From RGIG5612 sp963591145 (GTDB taxonomy: Bacteria; Bacillota; Clostridia; Lachnospirales; Lachnospiraceae): a stretch of 36,257 bases of DNA. Under the pieces are notes generated by a model. The model searched no databases. It was not told the origin of the DNA and saw only the letters and a list, made by a program, of their open reading frames with translations. This document shows positions 23,050 to 30,457 of this stretch, piece after piece (position 1 is the first letter of the stretch; each line of letters begins with the position of its first letter). The DNA is taken from contig CAVARE010000053.1 in NCBI GenBank assembly GCA_963591145.1, positions 1 through 36,257 on the forward strand, given 5' to 3'. A program made the translations under genes and the position numbers.

Positions 23050-23307
23050 CTATTTCACCAGACTTTCTTCACGTAGCTCTTTTATCATAGACATTACATC
23101 ATCGGCATTCTTAAGTCCGAGTCTGTCGGCCTCTCCTGCAAATGCTCTTTGAGCCTCTTGTAAAGCAATCATAGAGGAATTTATCATATATATCTTCCCA
23201 GCTTCTTCGTAGAATAGGATTTTATCCCCGTTCTTTAGACCCAATTTCTTTCTAATTTCCACAGGAATAGTTATCTGCCCTTTGGATGTTATCTTTGCTA
23301 GTTCCAT
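23050..23307 (-). CDS. AbrB/MazE/SpoVT-type antitoxin
   Basis: 85 residues. Residues 1-45 form a swapped-hairpin AbrB DNA-binding domain (MELAKITSKGQITIPVEIRKKLGLKNGDKILFYEEAGKIYM split over the fold). The C-terminal part (about 50-85, ALQEAQRAFAGEADRLG...MIKELREE) is a helical toxin-binding tail. AAGGAGGTGA, a near-perfect Shine-Dalgarno, precedes the ATG, giving more antitoxin than toxin. Its promoter and a 22-bp inverted repeat lie immediately upstream, fitting autoregulation by the antitoxin/toxin complex. Confidence 0.92.
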   Translation of the reverse strand: MELAKITSKGQITIPVEIRKKLGLKNGDKILFYEEAGKIYMINSSMIALQEAQRAFAGEADRLGLKNADDVMSMIKELREESLVK

Positions 23308-23323
23308 CTAGTTCACCTCCTTG

Positions 23324-23383
23324 AAAGTAAAGAATTCCTTACTTTTATATGGCTAGTATATCTGTTTCTTTGTATAATGACAA
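23324..23383 (-). promoter_or_regulatory. Promoter and operator of the toxin-antitoxin operon
   Basis: Reading the minus strand: -35 TTGTCA (23378-23383), 17-bp spacer, -10 TATACT (23355-23360), predicted start near 23348. An inverted repeat AAAGTAA-N8-TTACTTT (23324-23345) covers about +3 to +24, right before the Shine-Dalgarno, where bound antitoxin would block transcription. Confidence 0.7.
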
Positions 23384-23603
23384 TCTATTTTAATTCTATT
23401 TTATTCATTTCAGTTAATGAACACAAAAGTGCATGAGCTGTCGAGAATCTTTGTTTTATATTTTAAGTTTTTCAAGGTCGACGAGTACCTTGTAATTGGA
23501 TATTATGGTAAAATTCAATTGATGAGCAAACCATGCCTGGATGCATAAAAACAATGGCATACGGGGAGATTGCTTCAGTAAGTACCAGTCAGGAGGAATC
23601 ATT

Positions 23604-23804
23604 ATGCACATCTCACTGAATGAAAACGAAGAAGTTGTTAAGACTGTAAAGGAAGGGCTGGCGCGGACAGGTGGATATTGCCCGTGCCGATTGGAGCGCA
23701 CAGCAGATACCAAATGTATGTGTAAGGAATTCAGGGATCAGATTAAGGATCCTGATTACGAAGGGTATTGTCACTGCCTGCTGTATTATAAGTCGAAGGA
23801 TTAA
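23604..23804 (+). CDS. Ferredoxin-thioredoxin-reductase catalytic-chain-like mini-protein
   Basis: 66 residues with the six cysteines of the FTR catalytic chain: CPC at 26-28, CMC at 38-40 and CHC at 56-58. This matches the CPC...CPC...CHC pattern that holds a 4Fe-4S cluster next to a redox disulfide. Canonical FTR beta chains are about 110 residues, so this is a minimal form. The start at 23604 (MHISLNENEEVVKT) is fixed by CAGGAGGAAT just upstream; the 21 codons before it are not conserved-looking. It is a single gene, convergent with the MATE gene. In an anaerobe it could pass electrons from ferredoxin to thioredoxin; trxA is about 1 kb away. No variable alpha chain is visible here. Confidence 0.85.
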   Translation: MHISLNENEEVVKTVKEGLARTGGYCPCRLERTADTKCMCKEFRDQIKDPDYEGYCHCLLYYKSKD

Positions 23805-23856
23805 ATAAAAGACTGGATGCAATACCCTGCGTAATATAGAAGATAAAGTATGACTG

Positions 23857-25194
23857 TTAATCCGCTTTATTCAGAATCTTCCGCTTCCTCTGCCAGAATA
23901 CTATGGACAAAACAATCGCTACATAGTCCGTGATGGCCTGACCATAGATTACTCCATTGAATCCAAACAGTGCGTTAAGCAGATACAGGAGGGGAATCAG
24001 GAGAAGTCCTTGGCGTAGGATGGAGAGAAATGTTGCTGGTGAGGCGTTTCCGACGGCCTGCATGCAGTTCATATTCATAAACAGCAGACCGATGAATGGT
24101 CCGGACAGCATATAGGCAACCAGCATCTGAACGCCATAGCGGATAACTTCATCGTCACTTATAAACATCTGGATGATCGGTGTTCTGAATAAGAAGAAGA
24201 GAAGTGTTGCTATCACACCCGTGATTACGCATACCTTCTTTGTGAAGAATTCGATGCTCTTAAATCTCTTAAAATCCCTGGAGCCATAATTGTAACTGAG
24301 AAGCGACTGAACACCATTTGCCAGACCCATCTGCAGAAAGGCCAGGAACATATTGGCCTTAAAGACTATGCCAAATGCTGCCACTGGAGCATTGCCATAA
24401 GCCGTGAGAATCTGGTTTATAACGATTGTTGCAACGCTCATAAGGGCGGAGAAGACTGCTGTAGGAAGTCCGGTTGAGCAAATGTCAACAAGAAGCCTGT
24501 CCTTGACAGTAAAATCCCCCGGCTTAAGTGAGAAAATCTTACTTTTCTTCAGAAAATACCATAAGAAGTAAAGACTGGCCAGGACATTACCGATAGTTGT
24601 GGCGATAGCAGCGCCAGCGGCGCCCATACCGAATCCGCTGATAAACAGAGGATCCAGGACGATATTGGCCACGGTTCCTATCATGCTGCCGATCATCGAT
24701 TCACGGCTGGCGCCCTCGGCGCGGACAATGAAGCTGGCGGCAGCGGACCAGATGATAAACGGTGCGCCATAAGCGATGTGGATCGTATATCCACGAGCCA
24801 TCTCGTAGGTGTCAGCATTTGCCCCGAACAGATTAAGAATAGGTCGCATGAAGATAAACAAGACAGCAGTAAAGATAAGGCCTACTATTAGCGAAGCATA
24901 GGTGATAAATGCTGATGAGCTTTTAACCCGCTTATAATTTTTCTGACCGAGGGCTGTAGAGGCCACTGCGACAGCGCCCATGCCGAACATATTGGCAAAT
25001 GCCATTAAGAGTATGAATATAGGATTAGTAAGTCCTACTGCCGCAACCTGCAGTGAATCGCCAGTCTGGCCGACGAAAAATGTATCGGCCATATTATAGA
25101 CGACGGTGACCAGGCTGCTGATGACGCTGGGAATGGCCATTTTGGCCACAGCCTTCGATACCTTCATGGAACTCATTAATTCATTTTCATTCAT
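23857..25194 (-). CDS. MATE family multidrug efflux transporter
   Basis: 445-residue MATE (NorM/DinF-like) exporter with about twelve transmembrane helices, expelling drugs or metabolites by Na+ or H+ antiport. Family signatures seen: MAIPSVISSLVTVVYNMADTFFVGQ at the N-terminus, MGAVAVASTALGQKN, GSMIGTVANIVLDPLFI and, in the second half, FLQMGLANGVQSLLSYNYG. I prefer the ATG at 25194 (MNENELMSSM) over the in-frame GTG three codons upstream. It lies 56 bp downstream of the marR stop on the same strand with no terminator between, so the two form an operon. The substrate is unknown. Confidence 0.93.
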   Translation of the reverse strand: MNENELMSSMKVSKAVAKMAIPSVISSLVTVVYNMADTFFVGQTGDSLQVAAVGLTNPIFILLMAFANMFGMGAVAVASTALGQKNYKRVKSSSAFITYASLIVGLIFTAVLFIFMRPILNLFGANADTYEMARGYTIHIAYGAPFIIWSAAASFIVRAEGASRESMIGSMIGTVANIVLDPLFISGFGMGAAGAAIATTIGNVLASLYFLWYFLKKSKIFSLKPGDFTVKDRLLVDICSTGLPTAVFSALMSVATIVINQILTAYGNAPVAAFGIVFKANMFLAFLQMGLANGVQSLLSYNYGSRDFKRFKSIEFFTKKVCVITGVIATLLFFLFRTPIIQMFISDDEVIRYGVQMLVAYMLSGPFIGLLFMNMNCMQAVGNASPATFLSILRQGLLLIPLLYLLNALFGFNGVIYGQAITDYVAIVLSIVFWQRKRKILNKAD

Positions 25195-25250
25195 AATAAT
25201 CACACTTTCGTAATTGAATCTGTTATTGGCAGAGAAGACGGGGCATTATA

Positions 25251-25673
25251 TTAAGCATTATCCAGGTTCTCCAGCATCTTCCCGGCCACCTTCATAAAGA
25301 TTTCCAGATCCTGTTCACTGATACCCTCTATAAGAATCTCCTCGGATGTGGTGATCTGACTGCGCAATTTCTGATGAATCTCCTCAGCCTTATCCGTAAA
25401 TATGATTTTTTTGTAACGGCTGTCATGTTCCTCAGAGACACGTTTAATCAAGCCGTGATTTTCAAGATTTTTCAGAGCCTCAGTCGCGGTAGACGGCCTG
25501 AGACCGAATTCATGCTCGATTTCCTTCTGATATACGGAATGGTTTTCAGATTCTACTAATATATAATCGAGAATATTTCCCTGAGCACCACTTATGCCGA
25601 CAGATTTCTGCACTTCCACAGATCGTCTCCTTAGACGATTGGATATTCTATTAATCATTTTTCCTATCTGCAT
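25251..25673 (-). CDS. MarR family transcriptional regulator
   Basis: 140-residue MarR-type winged-helix regulator. Seen: MQIGKMINRISNRLRRRSVEV, then GISGAQGNILDYI, the recognition helix region LRPSTATEALKNLENHGLIKR and the wing EEHDSRYKKIIFTDKAEEI (about residues 50-110), and a C-terminal dimer helix. The start at 25673 is favoured by CAGGAG about 9 nt upstream. The frame stays open to 25733, which would add 20 residues encoded by a terminator-like hairpin. It is cotranscribed with the MATE exporter. An inverted repeat over its promoter suggests that it represses itself and the exporter until an inducer binds. Confidence 0.92.
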   Translation of the reverse strand: MQIGKMINRISNRLRRRSVEVQKSVGISGAQGNILDYILVESENHSVYQKEIEHEFGLRPSTATEALKNLENHGLIKRVSEEHDSRYKKIIFTDKAEEIHQKLRSQITTSEEILIEGISEQDLEIFMKVAGKMLENLDNA

Positions 25674-25700
25674 AAAATCCTGCTCCTGTCTTAGAATATT

Positions 25701-25766
25701 AAAAAACGAGCGAGCCAGGCTCATTGTCAACATAACTATTGATATGCTCGCTTCGTCTTTTTTATT
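25701..25766 (-). terminator. Terminator-like hairpin in the marR leader (possible attenuator)
   Basis: CGAGCGAGC (25707-25715) pairs with GCTCGCTTCG (25746-25755), 9 bp with one bulge. It is flanked by AAAAAA and TCTTTTTT, so on the minus strand TTTTTT follows it. It lies between the marR promoter (start near 25816) and the marR start (25673). A shorter GAGC-CTG-GCTC hairpin competes within it. No plus-strand gene ends here that would need a terminator. Confidence 0.6.
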
Positions 25767-25807
25767 AGTTGTATCTTGTTGTACTTAAAGAGCCTGAAAG
25801 AAGAAAA

Positions 25808-25851
25808 ACACTTCGGTACCTAACTATAATACTCAGGAACCGAAGTGTCAA
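25808..25851 (-). promoter_or_regulatory. marR-MATE promoter with overlapping operator dyad
   Basis: Minus strand: -35 TTGACA (25846-25851), 17-bp spacer, -10 TATAGT (25823-25828). A perfect 10-bp inverted repeat, ACACTTCGGT (25808-25817) / ACCGAAGTGT (25839-25848), overlaps the -35 on one side and the predicted start on the other, with the -10 between. This is a classic autorepressor operator layout for a MarR dimer pair. Confidence 0.75.
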
Positions 25852-25919
25852 GCCTGATTATACGAAATCTTGAAGGCTAAAATCCCGAGGAATTCTCTTA
25901 ATATTTACCAAAAATGAAA

Positions 25920-25948
25920 TTGAAAGTTTGTATATATCGTTATATAGT
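25920..25948 (+). promoter_or_regulatory. Promoter of the Cache-MscS gene
   Basis: -35 TTGAAA (25920-25925), 17-bp spacer, -10 TATAGT (25943-25948), predicted start near 25955. A GGAGG ribosome site at 25996-26000 and the TTG start at 26009 follow. Confidence 0.65.
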
Positions 25949-26008
25949 ATAGCGTACGCGTGAGACGCATTATGAAAATAACGGCAGACTTAATCGGAGG
26001 AAAGAAAA

Positions 26009-29005
26009 TTGAAGAAGGCAAATGCAAAGGTTATTGCAGCAATTATTCTGGGAATTATTGGTGCGCTGATCATAGGATTAACCGTTTCGCAGGTTCACAG
26101 CAATATTGCGGCTAATGAGCAGATTGAAAATTCACATACGAAGCTGGAGCTGATCTACAATATGATCCAGCAGAGCAAGGCCGACGAGGTCACGATCACT
26201 GAAAATTATGACAAGGAATATGAGTCGAAGGCTGAAACAGTCGCATTTATGGCTGACAACCTGAATGTCTTCGACTATACCGATACCTATGCAGAGGAGA
26301 TAAGAAGCCTCATGCAGGTGGATTATCTTGAGATAACAGACGCGGCAGGTAAGATCCTGTGTTCGGCAGGCGATCAGCCGTCAGAAGACAGCGAGCCTCG
26401 CACCTACGAAGCTTCAACTAAGGATAATAAAAATATTAAGATCATCCATAATTCTCAGAAGCTTCAGGATAATCTCGATGCAAATGCTTCACTGGCCTAC
26501 GTTCTTGACGATGTCCATGTAGGACAGAATGGATTCGCATTTGCCGTTCATTCAGAAAAGAAAACAATCATATATCACCCTGATGAGAGTCTGATAGGCA
26601 CGATGGCAGAGGATCATGGCATAGACATGAGCCTCCTTGCAGATGGCAATGATACTGACATAACGGTGGACGGAACGGTTTATTTTGGCTCGGTTAAGCA
26701 GATCGATCACGGTCTTATCATCTGCGCGGTTCCAAGAAGCGAGATTGACGCGAACTGTCTGATGACGGTGATCCTCAGCATGATCGTATATGCTGTATTT
26801 ATTGCGATCATTATCATTTATTCAACACTCCTTCACAGAGAGCATATAAGAAAGGGTATTGTCGACAGCAATGCTCCTGCCAGGGAAACTGGCAAGAAAA
26901 ACTGGTACAATAAAAATTTGGGTAAGAAGATCCTGGCAATCACGATCTGCGGCGTGGTGCTGACATTTGCCATTACGTATTATGTTCAGACACTGTTCTC
27001 GCTGTCGCAGCAGTCAGTGACTAACAATAAGAGCATCACAGAAACTCTCACGACATTGTCAGCCAATGAGGCTACGGTAACAACCCAGACAGCGCAGTTC
27101 GAGGAGACTAATCTCGAGAAGGTTCGTGCGGCTGCATATATTATGAAAAACACAGCTAAGAAGAAGCTGACTCAGGATTATATGATCTCATTAAGAGATG
27201 CGTTGGGCGCAGAGAGCCTGGAATATTTCGACACCGACGGTACGATCATTGCGCGGGCATCTGATCTGTGGAGCTTCAGCCTGAGCACTGATAAGGAAGA
27301 TCAGTCGTATCAGTTCTGGGATGTTTTAAATGGCAAGCAGACAGAGCTGATCCAGGACCTGCAGCAGGACGATTCAGGCAAATTAAGGCAGTATGTCGCC
27401 AGCGCCATCATCGATGATTCTCACCAGACCATCGGTATGATTGAGATGGGTCTGGCAGCAGATGCGCTGGAAAATGCTCTTAAGAATACAGATTTTGCAA
27501 ATGTTATTTCTGGAATCAAAGTGGGCGAGAATGGATTTGCATTTGCTGTCAATAAGGAAGATAACACATTTGCCTACTATCCAAATGAGGATCTCATCGG
27601 CAAGAATGTGACCGATTACGGAATCAAGATGAGCCAGATAGTGGGCAATTACAACGATTTCCTTACTATAAATGGCATATCATATTATTGCGCAGCCAGC
27701 GACTATGATAATTACATTATCTATGTTGCGGTGCCGATGTCCTCACTAAATACAACAGCCATGCCGGTTGCTCTGGTGACGACAGGCATTATGCTGGTAT
27801 TTATGCTGATCCTGTGGCTCCTGTTCAGTATCGACCAGAGGCCGACAGCTGAGGAGATTGAGGCAGCGAAGGCGGCTGAGACCGTAGTTAATAAGGAAAC
27901 TGTGGATGTGGACATGGGTGACGGCAGAAAGGCTAAGGCACGCTCAGTCACATCAAGGTGGAGCCACAGAGCGCTTAAATGGGACAGCAAGAGCGCAGGG
28001 GAGAAGACTACCACTGTGCTTAATATCATCCTTATGATAATCGCATTCGTCATCCTGGTGGCAATGATATTTGCCGATAAAATATTTGCGGCAGATTCAC
28101 TGGTACACTTTATCATCAAGGGACAGTGGCAGAAGGGCATTAACATATTCTCAGTCACATACTGCATCCTTATAATCATCTGCATCGTTGAGATCACGGC
28201 GATCCTGAGAAAGATAATTATGTGGCTGGCGCAGAGCCTGAATGCCAGAGGCGAGACCATCTGCCGCCTGGTGGACAGCTTCCTTAAGATCGCATCGGTA
28301 ATCGGGTTACTGTATTACTGTCTGGGTACCCTGGGCGTGGATACAACAACCCTGGTTGCATCGGCAGGAATCTTATCATTGGTTGTAGGTCTGGGTGCAA
28401 ATAGTCTTATCAGCGATATACTGGCCGGGCTATTTATCGTATTCGAGGGAGAGTTCCAGGTCGGCGATATTGTTACAATAGACGGCTTCAGAGGAACTGT
28501 TATTGAGATCGGTGTGAGAACCATTAAGGTCAAGGAAGGCGCCGGCAATATCAAGGTATTCTCTAACAGAAACGTAAGCAACGTCCTTAACATGACCAAG
28601 GATTATTCAGTTGTTGCGCTGGATATGAGCATTGAGTATGGTGAGGATCTCAGATATGTGGAGAAGGTTCTGCAGAGCGAGTTTCCGCATATCAAGGAGA
28701 AGCTTCCTGCCATCGTCGAGGGCCCATTCTACAGAGGTGTATCTGAGCTGGCAGACAGCTCCGTAAATATCAAGATCATCGCAAAATGTACCGAGGCTAA
28801 CAGAGTTCAGCTCGACAGGGATCTGAGAAGACAGCTTAAGCTGGTATTTGATAAGTACAACATCAGTATCCCATTCCCTCAGGTTGTAGTAAATCAGCCG
28901 ACCGAGATCCTGCATGAGGCCAGCGTTAAGCAGGAGAAACAGGCCGATACATTCGTAGAGAAGCAGGCGGAGGCATTTGAAAACACCGATATAAAGGAAA
29001 ATTAA
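26009..29005 (+). CDS. Tandem Cache-like sensor fused to an MscS mechanosensitive channel
   Basis: 998 residues. An N-terminal helix (about 8-30) and a helix at about 250-272 bracket a first extracellular Cache-like domain. Helices at about 309-330 and 583-607 bracket a second. Both contain the same motif, VGxNGFAFAV...YxPxEDLIG (at about 171 and 505), so the sensor is duplicated. A cytoplasmic linker follows, then helices at about 667-690 and 711-735, and a complete MscS core from about 755: pore helix ASAGILSLVVGLGANSLISD, then LFIVFEGEFQVGDIV, the beta domain GTVIEIGVRTIKVKEG, and the alpha/beta cage ending PFPQVVV (about 960). The TTG start is supported by CGGAGG 8 nt upstream. Cache domains bind small ligands in chemoreceptors and kinases, so the fusion suggests a ligand-modulated osmotic channel. 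It is a single gene with its own promoter and terminator. Confidence 0.88.
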   Translation: MKKANAKVIAAIILGIIGALIIGLTVSQVHSNIAANEQIENSHTKLELIYNMIQQSKADEVTITENYDKEYESKAETVAFMADNLNVFDYTDTYAEEIRSLMQVDYLEITDAAGKILCSAGDQPSEDSEPRTYEASTKDNKNIKIIHNSQKLQDNLDANASLAYVLDDVHVGQNGFAFAVHSEKKTIIYHPDESLIGTMAEDHGIDMSLLADGNDTDITVDGTVYFGSVKQIDHGLIICAVPRSEIDANCLMTVILSMIVYAVFIAIIIIYSTLLHREHIRKGIVDSNAPARETGKKNWYNKNLGKKILAITICGVVLTFAITYYVQTLFSLSQQSVTNNKSITETLTTLSANEATVTTQTAQFEETNLEKVRAAAYIMKNTAKKKLTQDYMISLRDALGAESLEYFDTDGTIIARASDLWSFSLSTDKEDQSYQFWDVLNGKQTELIQDLQQDDSGKLRQYVASAIIDDSHQTIGMIEMGLAADALENALKNTDFANVISGIKVGENGFAFAVNKEDNTFAYYPNEDLIGKNVTDYGIKMSQIVGNYNDFLTINGISYYCAASDYDNYIIYVAVPMSSLNTTAMPVALVTTGIMLVFMLILWLLFSIDQRPTAEEIEAAKAAETVVNKETVDVDMGDGRKAKARSVTSRWSHRALKWDSKSAGEKTTTVLNIILMIIAFVILVAMIFADKIFAADSLVHFIIKGQWQKGINIFSVTYCILIIICIVEITAILRKIIMWLAQSLNARGETICRLVDSFLKIASVIGLLYYCLGTLGVDTTTLVASAGILSLVVGLGANSLISDILAGLFIVFEGEFQVGDIVTIDGFRGTVIEIGVRTIKVKEGAGNIKVFSNRNVSNVLNMTKDYSVVALDMSIEYGEDLRYVEKVLQSEFPHIKEKLPAIVEGPFYRGVSELADSSVNIKIIAKCTEANRVQLDRDLRRQLKLVFDKYNISIPFPQVVVNQPTEILHEASVKQEKQADTFVEKQAEAFENTDIKEN

Positions 29006-29062
29006 GTCAAAACGTTGTAACGCACAGTAACTGGACTGCTGCTTGCAATGGGACAGTACGAT

Positions 29063-29110
29063 AGCCGGATGAGAGGCAGATTGAAATATCTGTTTCTTGT
29101 CTGGCTTTTT
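29063..29110 (+). terminator. Long G-U-rich intrinsic terminator of the Cache-MscS gene
   Basis: The strand from AGCCGGATGAGA (29063-29081, 19 nt) pairs along its whole length with the strand ending TCTTGTCTGGCT (29088-29106) if G-U pairs are allowed (five of them). The loop is TGAAAT and TTTTTA follows. Because the wobbles work only in plus-strand RNA, the structure is directional. Confidence 0.75.
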
Positions 29111-29268
29111 ACGAGAAGCAGCGAGATTATCACAGAAAAGTGTTCATCGTCAGCTGGCGCGCACTTATAGCTTGAATAAAAAGGCTTAATGCAATATTAT
29201 AAGCTAATTGATGCAAGTGTATGATTGCGTATACCACAAGTTTTCAGATAACCTGATGGGAGGAACGG

Positions 29269-30273
29269 ATGAACATAATCTCACTAAATTCTTTCTATGA
29301 TTGTACGAATTACAGATTTTTTGGCAGCAATGGTGAAAATGACCTGAGGCAGGGTATGATGTTGCTGTCTGAAGAAATCGCTCAGGATATTGCGGCGGTT
29401 GTTGGATATTGGCCGAGGAGTCTTGATAAGAAGCTGAATTTTACGCTTTCATTTTCAGATGAATTAATCGTGAAAGAAACCAATGGCAAGAAGGTATCAG
29501 AGCTTACAGCTGAGGTTTCGGCTGTAGTTTCTAAGATTGAGAGCCGGGAAGAATATCCGACAGCGCTGGTAGAAAGACTTAATCGCATTAAGAACGATTT
29601 GCTGGAGCTGGGCGATGAAAATGAAGACAACCCAGATACATCTAAGGATATCGAGCAGAAATACAATTCGCTGAATGACAAGATTGAAGAAATTATAAGA
29701 ATCACAGACGCTGCTAATCTGTTCAACAATTCAGACATCGAGGCGTCAGATATTTATGAAATAAAGAGGCTGATCAGAGAGATTAGAAGCCGCGAGCACT
29801 CATATATTGTAACCGGAGATTATAAGAATAACAAAATCACACTTTATCTTAAGGGGATCTGCGAATTCGCGCATAAGAAGTCACTGTCAGAAAATTCAGT
29901 TTTCATATCAGTATTTGCACATGAAATATTTAAGCTCTGCCATCAGGAATGCATCAGGAATGCAGGCAACGTCTGGGACGCGAGAATGCAGGGAATGAAG
30001 GTCATATCCGAAAGCTGCGCTTCGTTCTATACATGGCTTTTTGCCGCAAATTGTCTGGGTGACTCATCGCTGGCGGATGCCATCAGGCGGGGCTGGAGAA
30101 GTCACGATTATGATGCATGGACCTCGTCAGGCGCCAGATATATTGAAAGATATGACAACTGGAGCCATGATCTGCTGAAGAAAATCTTCATCGACAGTCT
30201 GTGCAACTGGGCAGATGCCTACAGAGACCTGATCGCATGCGAGAGGTTGGGGCATAACCTGCCTATAAAATAG
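29269..30273 (+). CDS. Metalloprotease-like protein with degenerate zinc motif, function unknown
   Basis: 334-residue soluble protein without a signal peptide. The first half contains a charged helical region (about residues 75-180, with the E/D/N-rich GDENEDNPDTSKDIEQKY). At 217-225 it reads AHEIFKLCH: the position of the second histidine in HExxH is Lys (K222), with a histidine three residues later (H225). E248 in VISESCASFYTWLF lies where the third zinc ligand of a gluzincin would be. The context (hydrophobic strand, HE helix, glutamate helix) resembles a family of anaerobe proteins with intact HExFH motifs, but I cannot name it. GGGAGGAACGG precedes the ATG. The protein is either a non-catalytic relative or uses a shifted ligand. 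It is a separate unit from lysA, divided from it by repeat copy C. Confidence 0.65.
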   Translation: MNIISLNSFYDCTNYRFFGSNGENDLRQGMMLLSEEIAQDIAAVVGYWPRSLDKKLNFTLSFSDELIVKETNGKKVSELTAEVSAVVSKIESREEYPTALVERLNRIKNDLLELGDENEDNPDTSKDIEQKYNSLNDKIEEIIRITDAANLFNNSDIEASDIYEIKRLIREIRSREHSYIVTGDYKNNKITLYLKGICEFAHKKSLSENSVFISVFAHEIFKLCHQECIRNAGNVWDARMQGMKVISESCASFYTWLFAANCLGDSSLADAIRRGWRSHDYDAWTSSGARYIERYDNWSHDLLKKIFIDSLCNWADAYRDLIACERLGHNLPIK

Positions 30274-30325
30274 TGGATATGAGTTTTCACAGTTGAGTAT
30301 AATAATTGCACTAAGTGAAAAAACA

Positions 30326-30419
30326 CTCCCGTGCCGGGACGGCGCAGCCACTGTGAGAAAACAATCAGCGAAGGCGTTTTCGAACAGTGGCTGTTACGCC
30401 GAGGTTCACGGCACGGGAG
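30326..30419 (+). repeat. Structured intergenic repeat with 72-bp core, copy C
   Basis: Outer stem CTCCCGTGCCG (30326-30336) / CGGCACGGGAG (30409-30419), 11 bp perfect and unrelated to the stems of copies A and B. The core is 30337-30408, again exactly 72 bp. CCACTGT-GA-GAAAAC pairs with GTTTTC-GA-ACAGTGG; the T-A pair here replaces C-G of the other copies on both strands. AAAAAAC precedes the left arm, so on the minus strand the stem is followed by a T-tract. It lies 39 bp upstream of lysA. Confidence 0.9.
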
Positions 30420-30457
30420 AGGTTGTAGTAATTTCATGGAAAGGAAAACCATAGAGC

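Noticed and set aside
25674..25733. 20-residue N-terminal extension of MarR
   Set aside because: It is encoded by a terminator-like hairpin and lacks a ribosome site, while 25673 has one; kept only as a possible leader effect.
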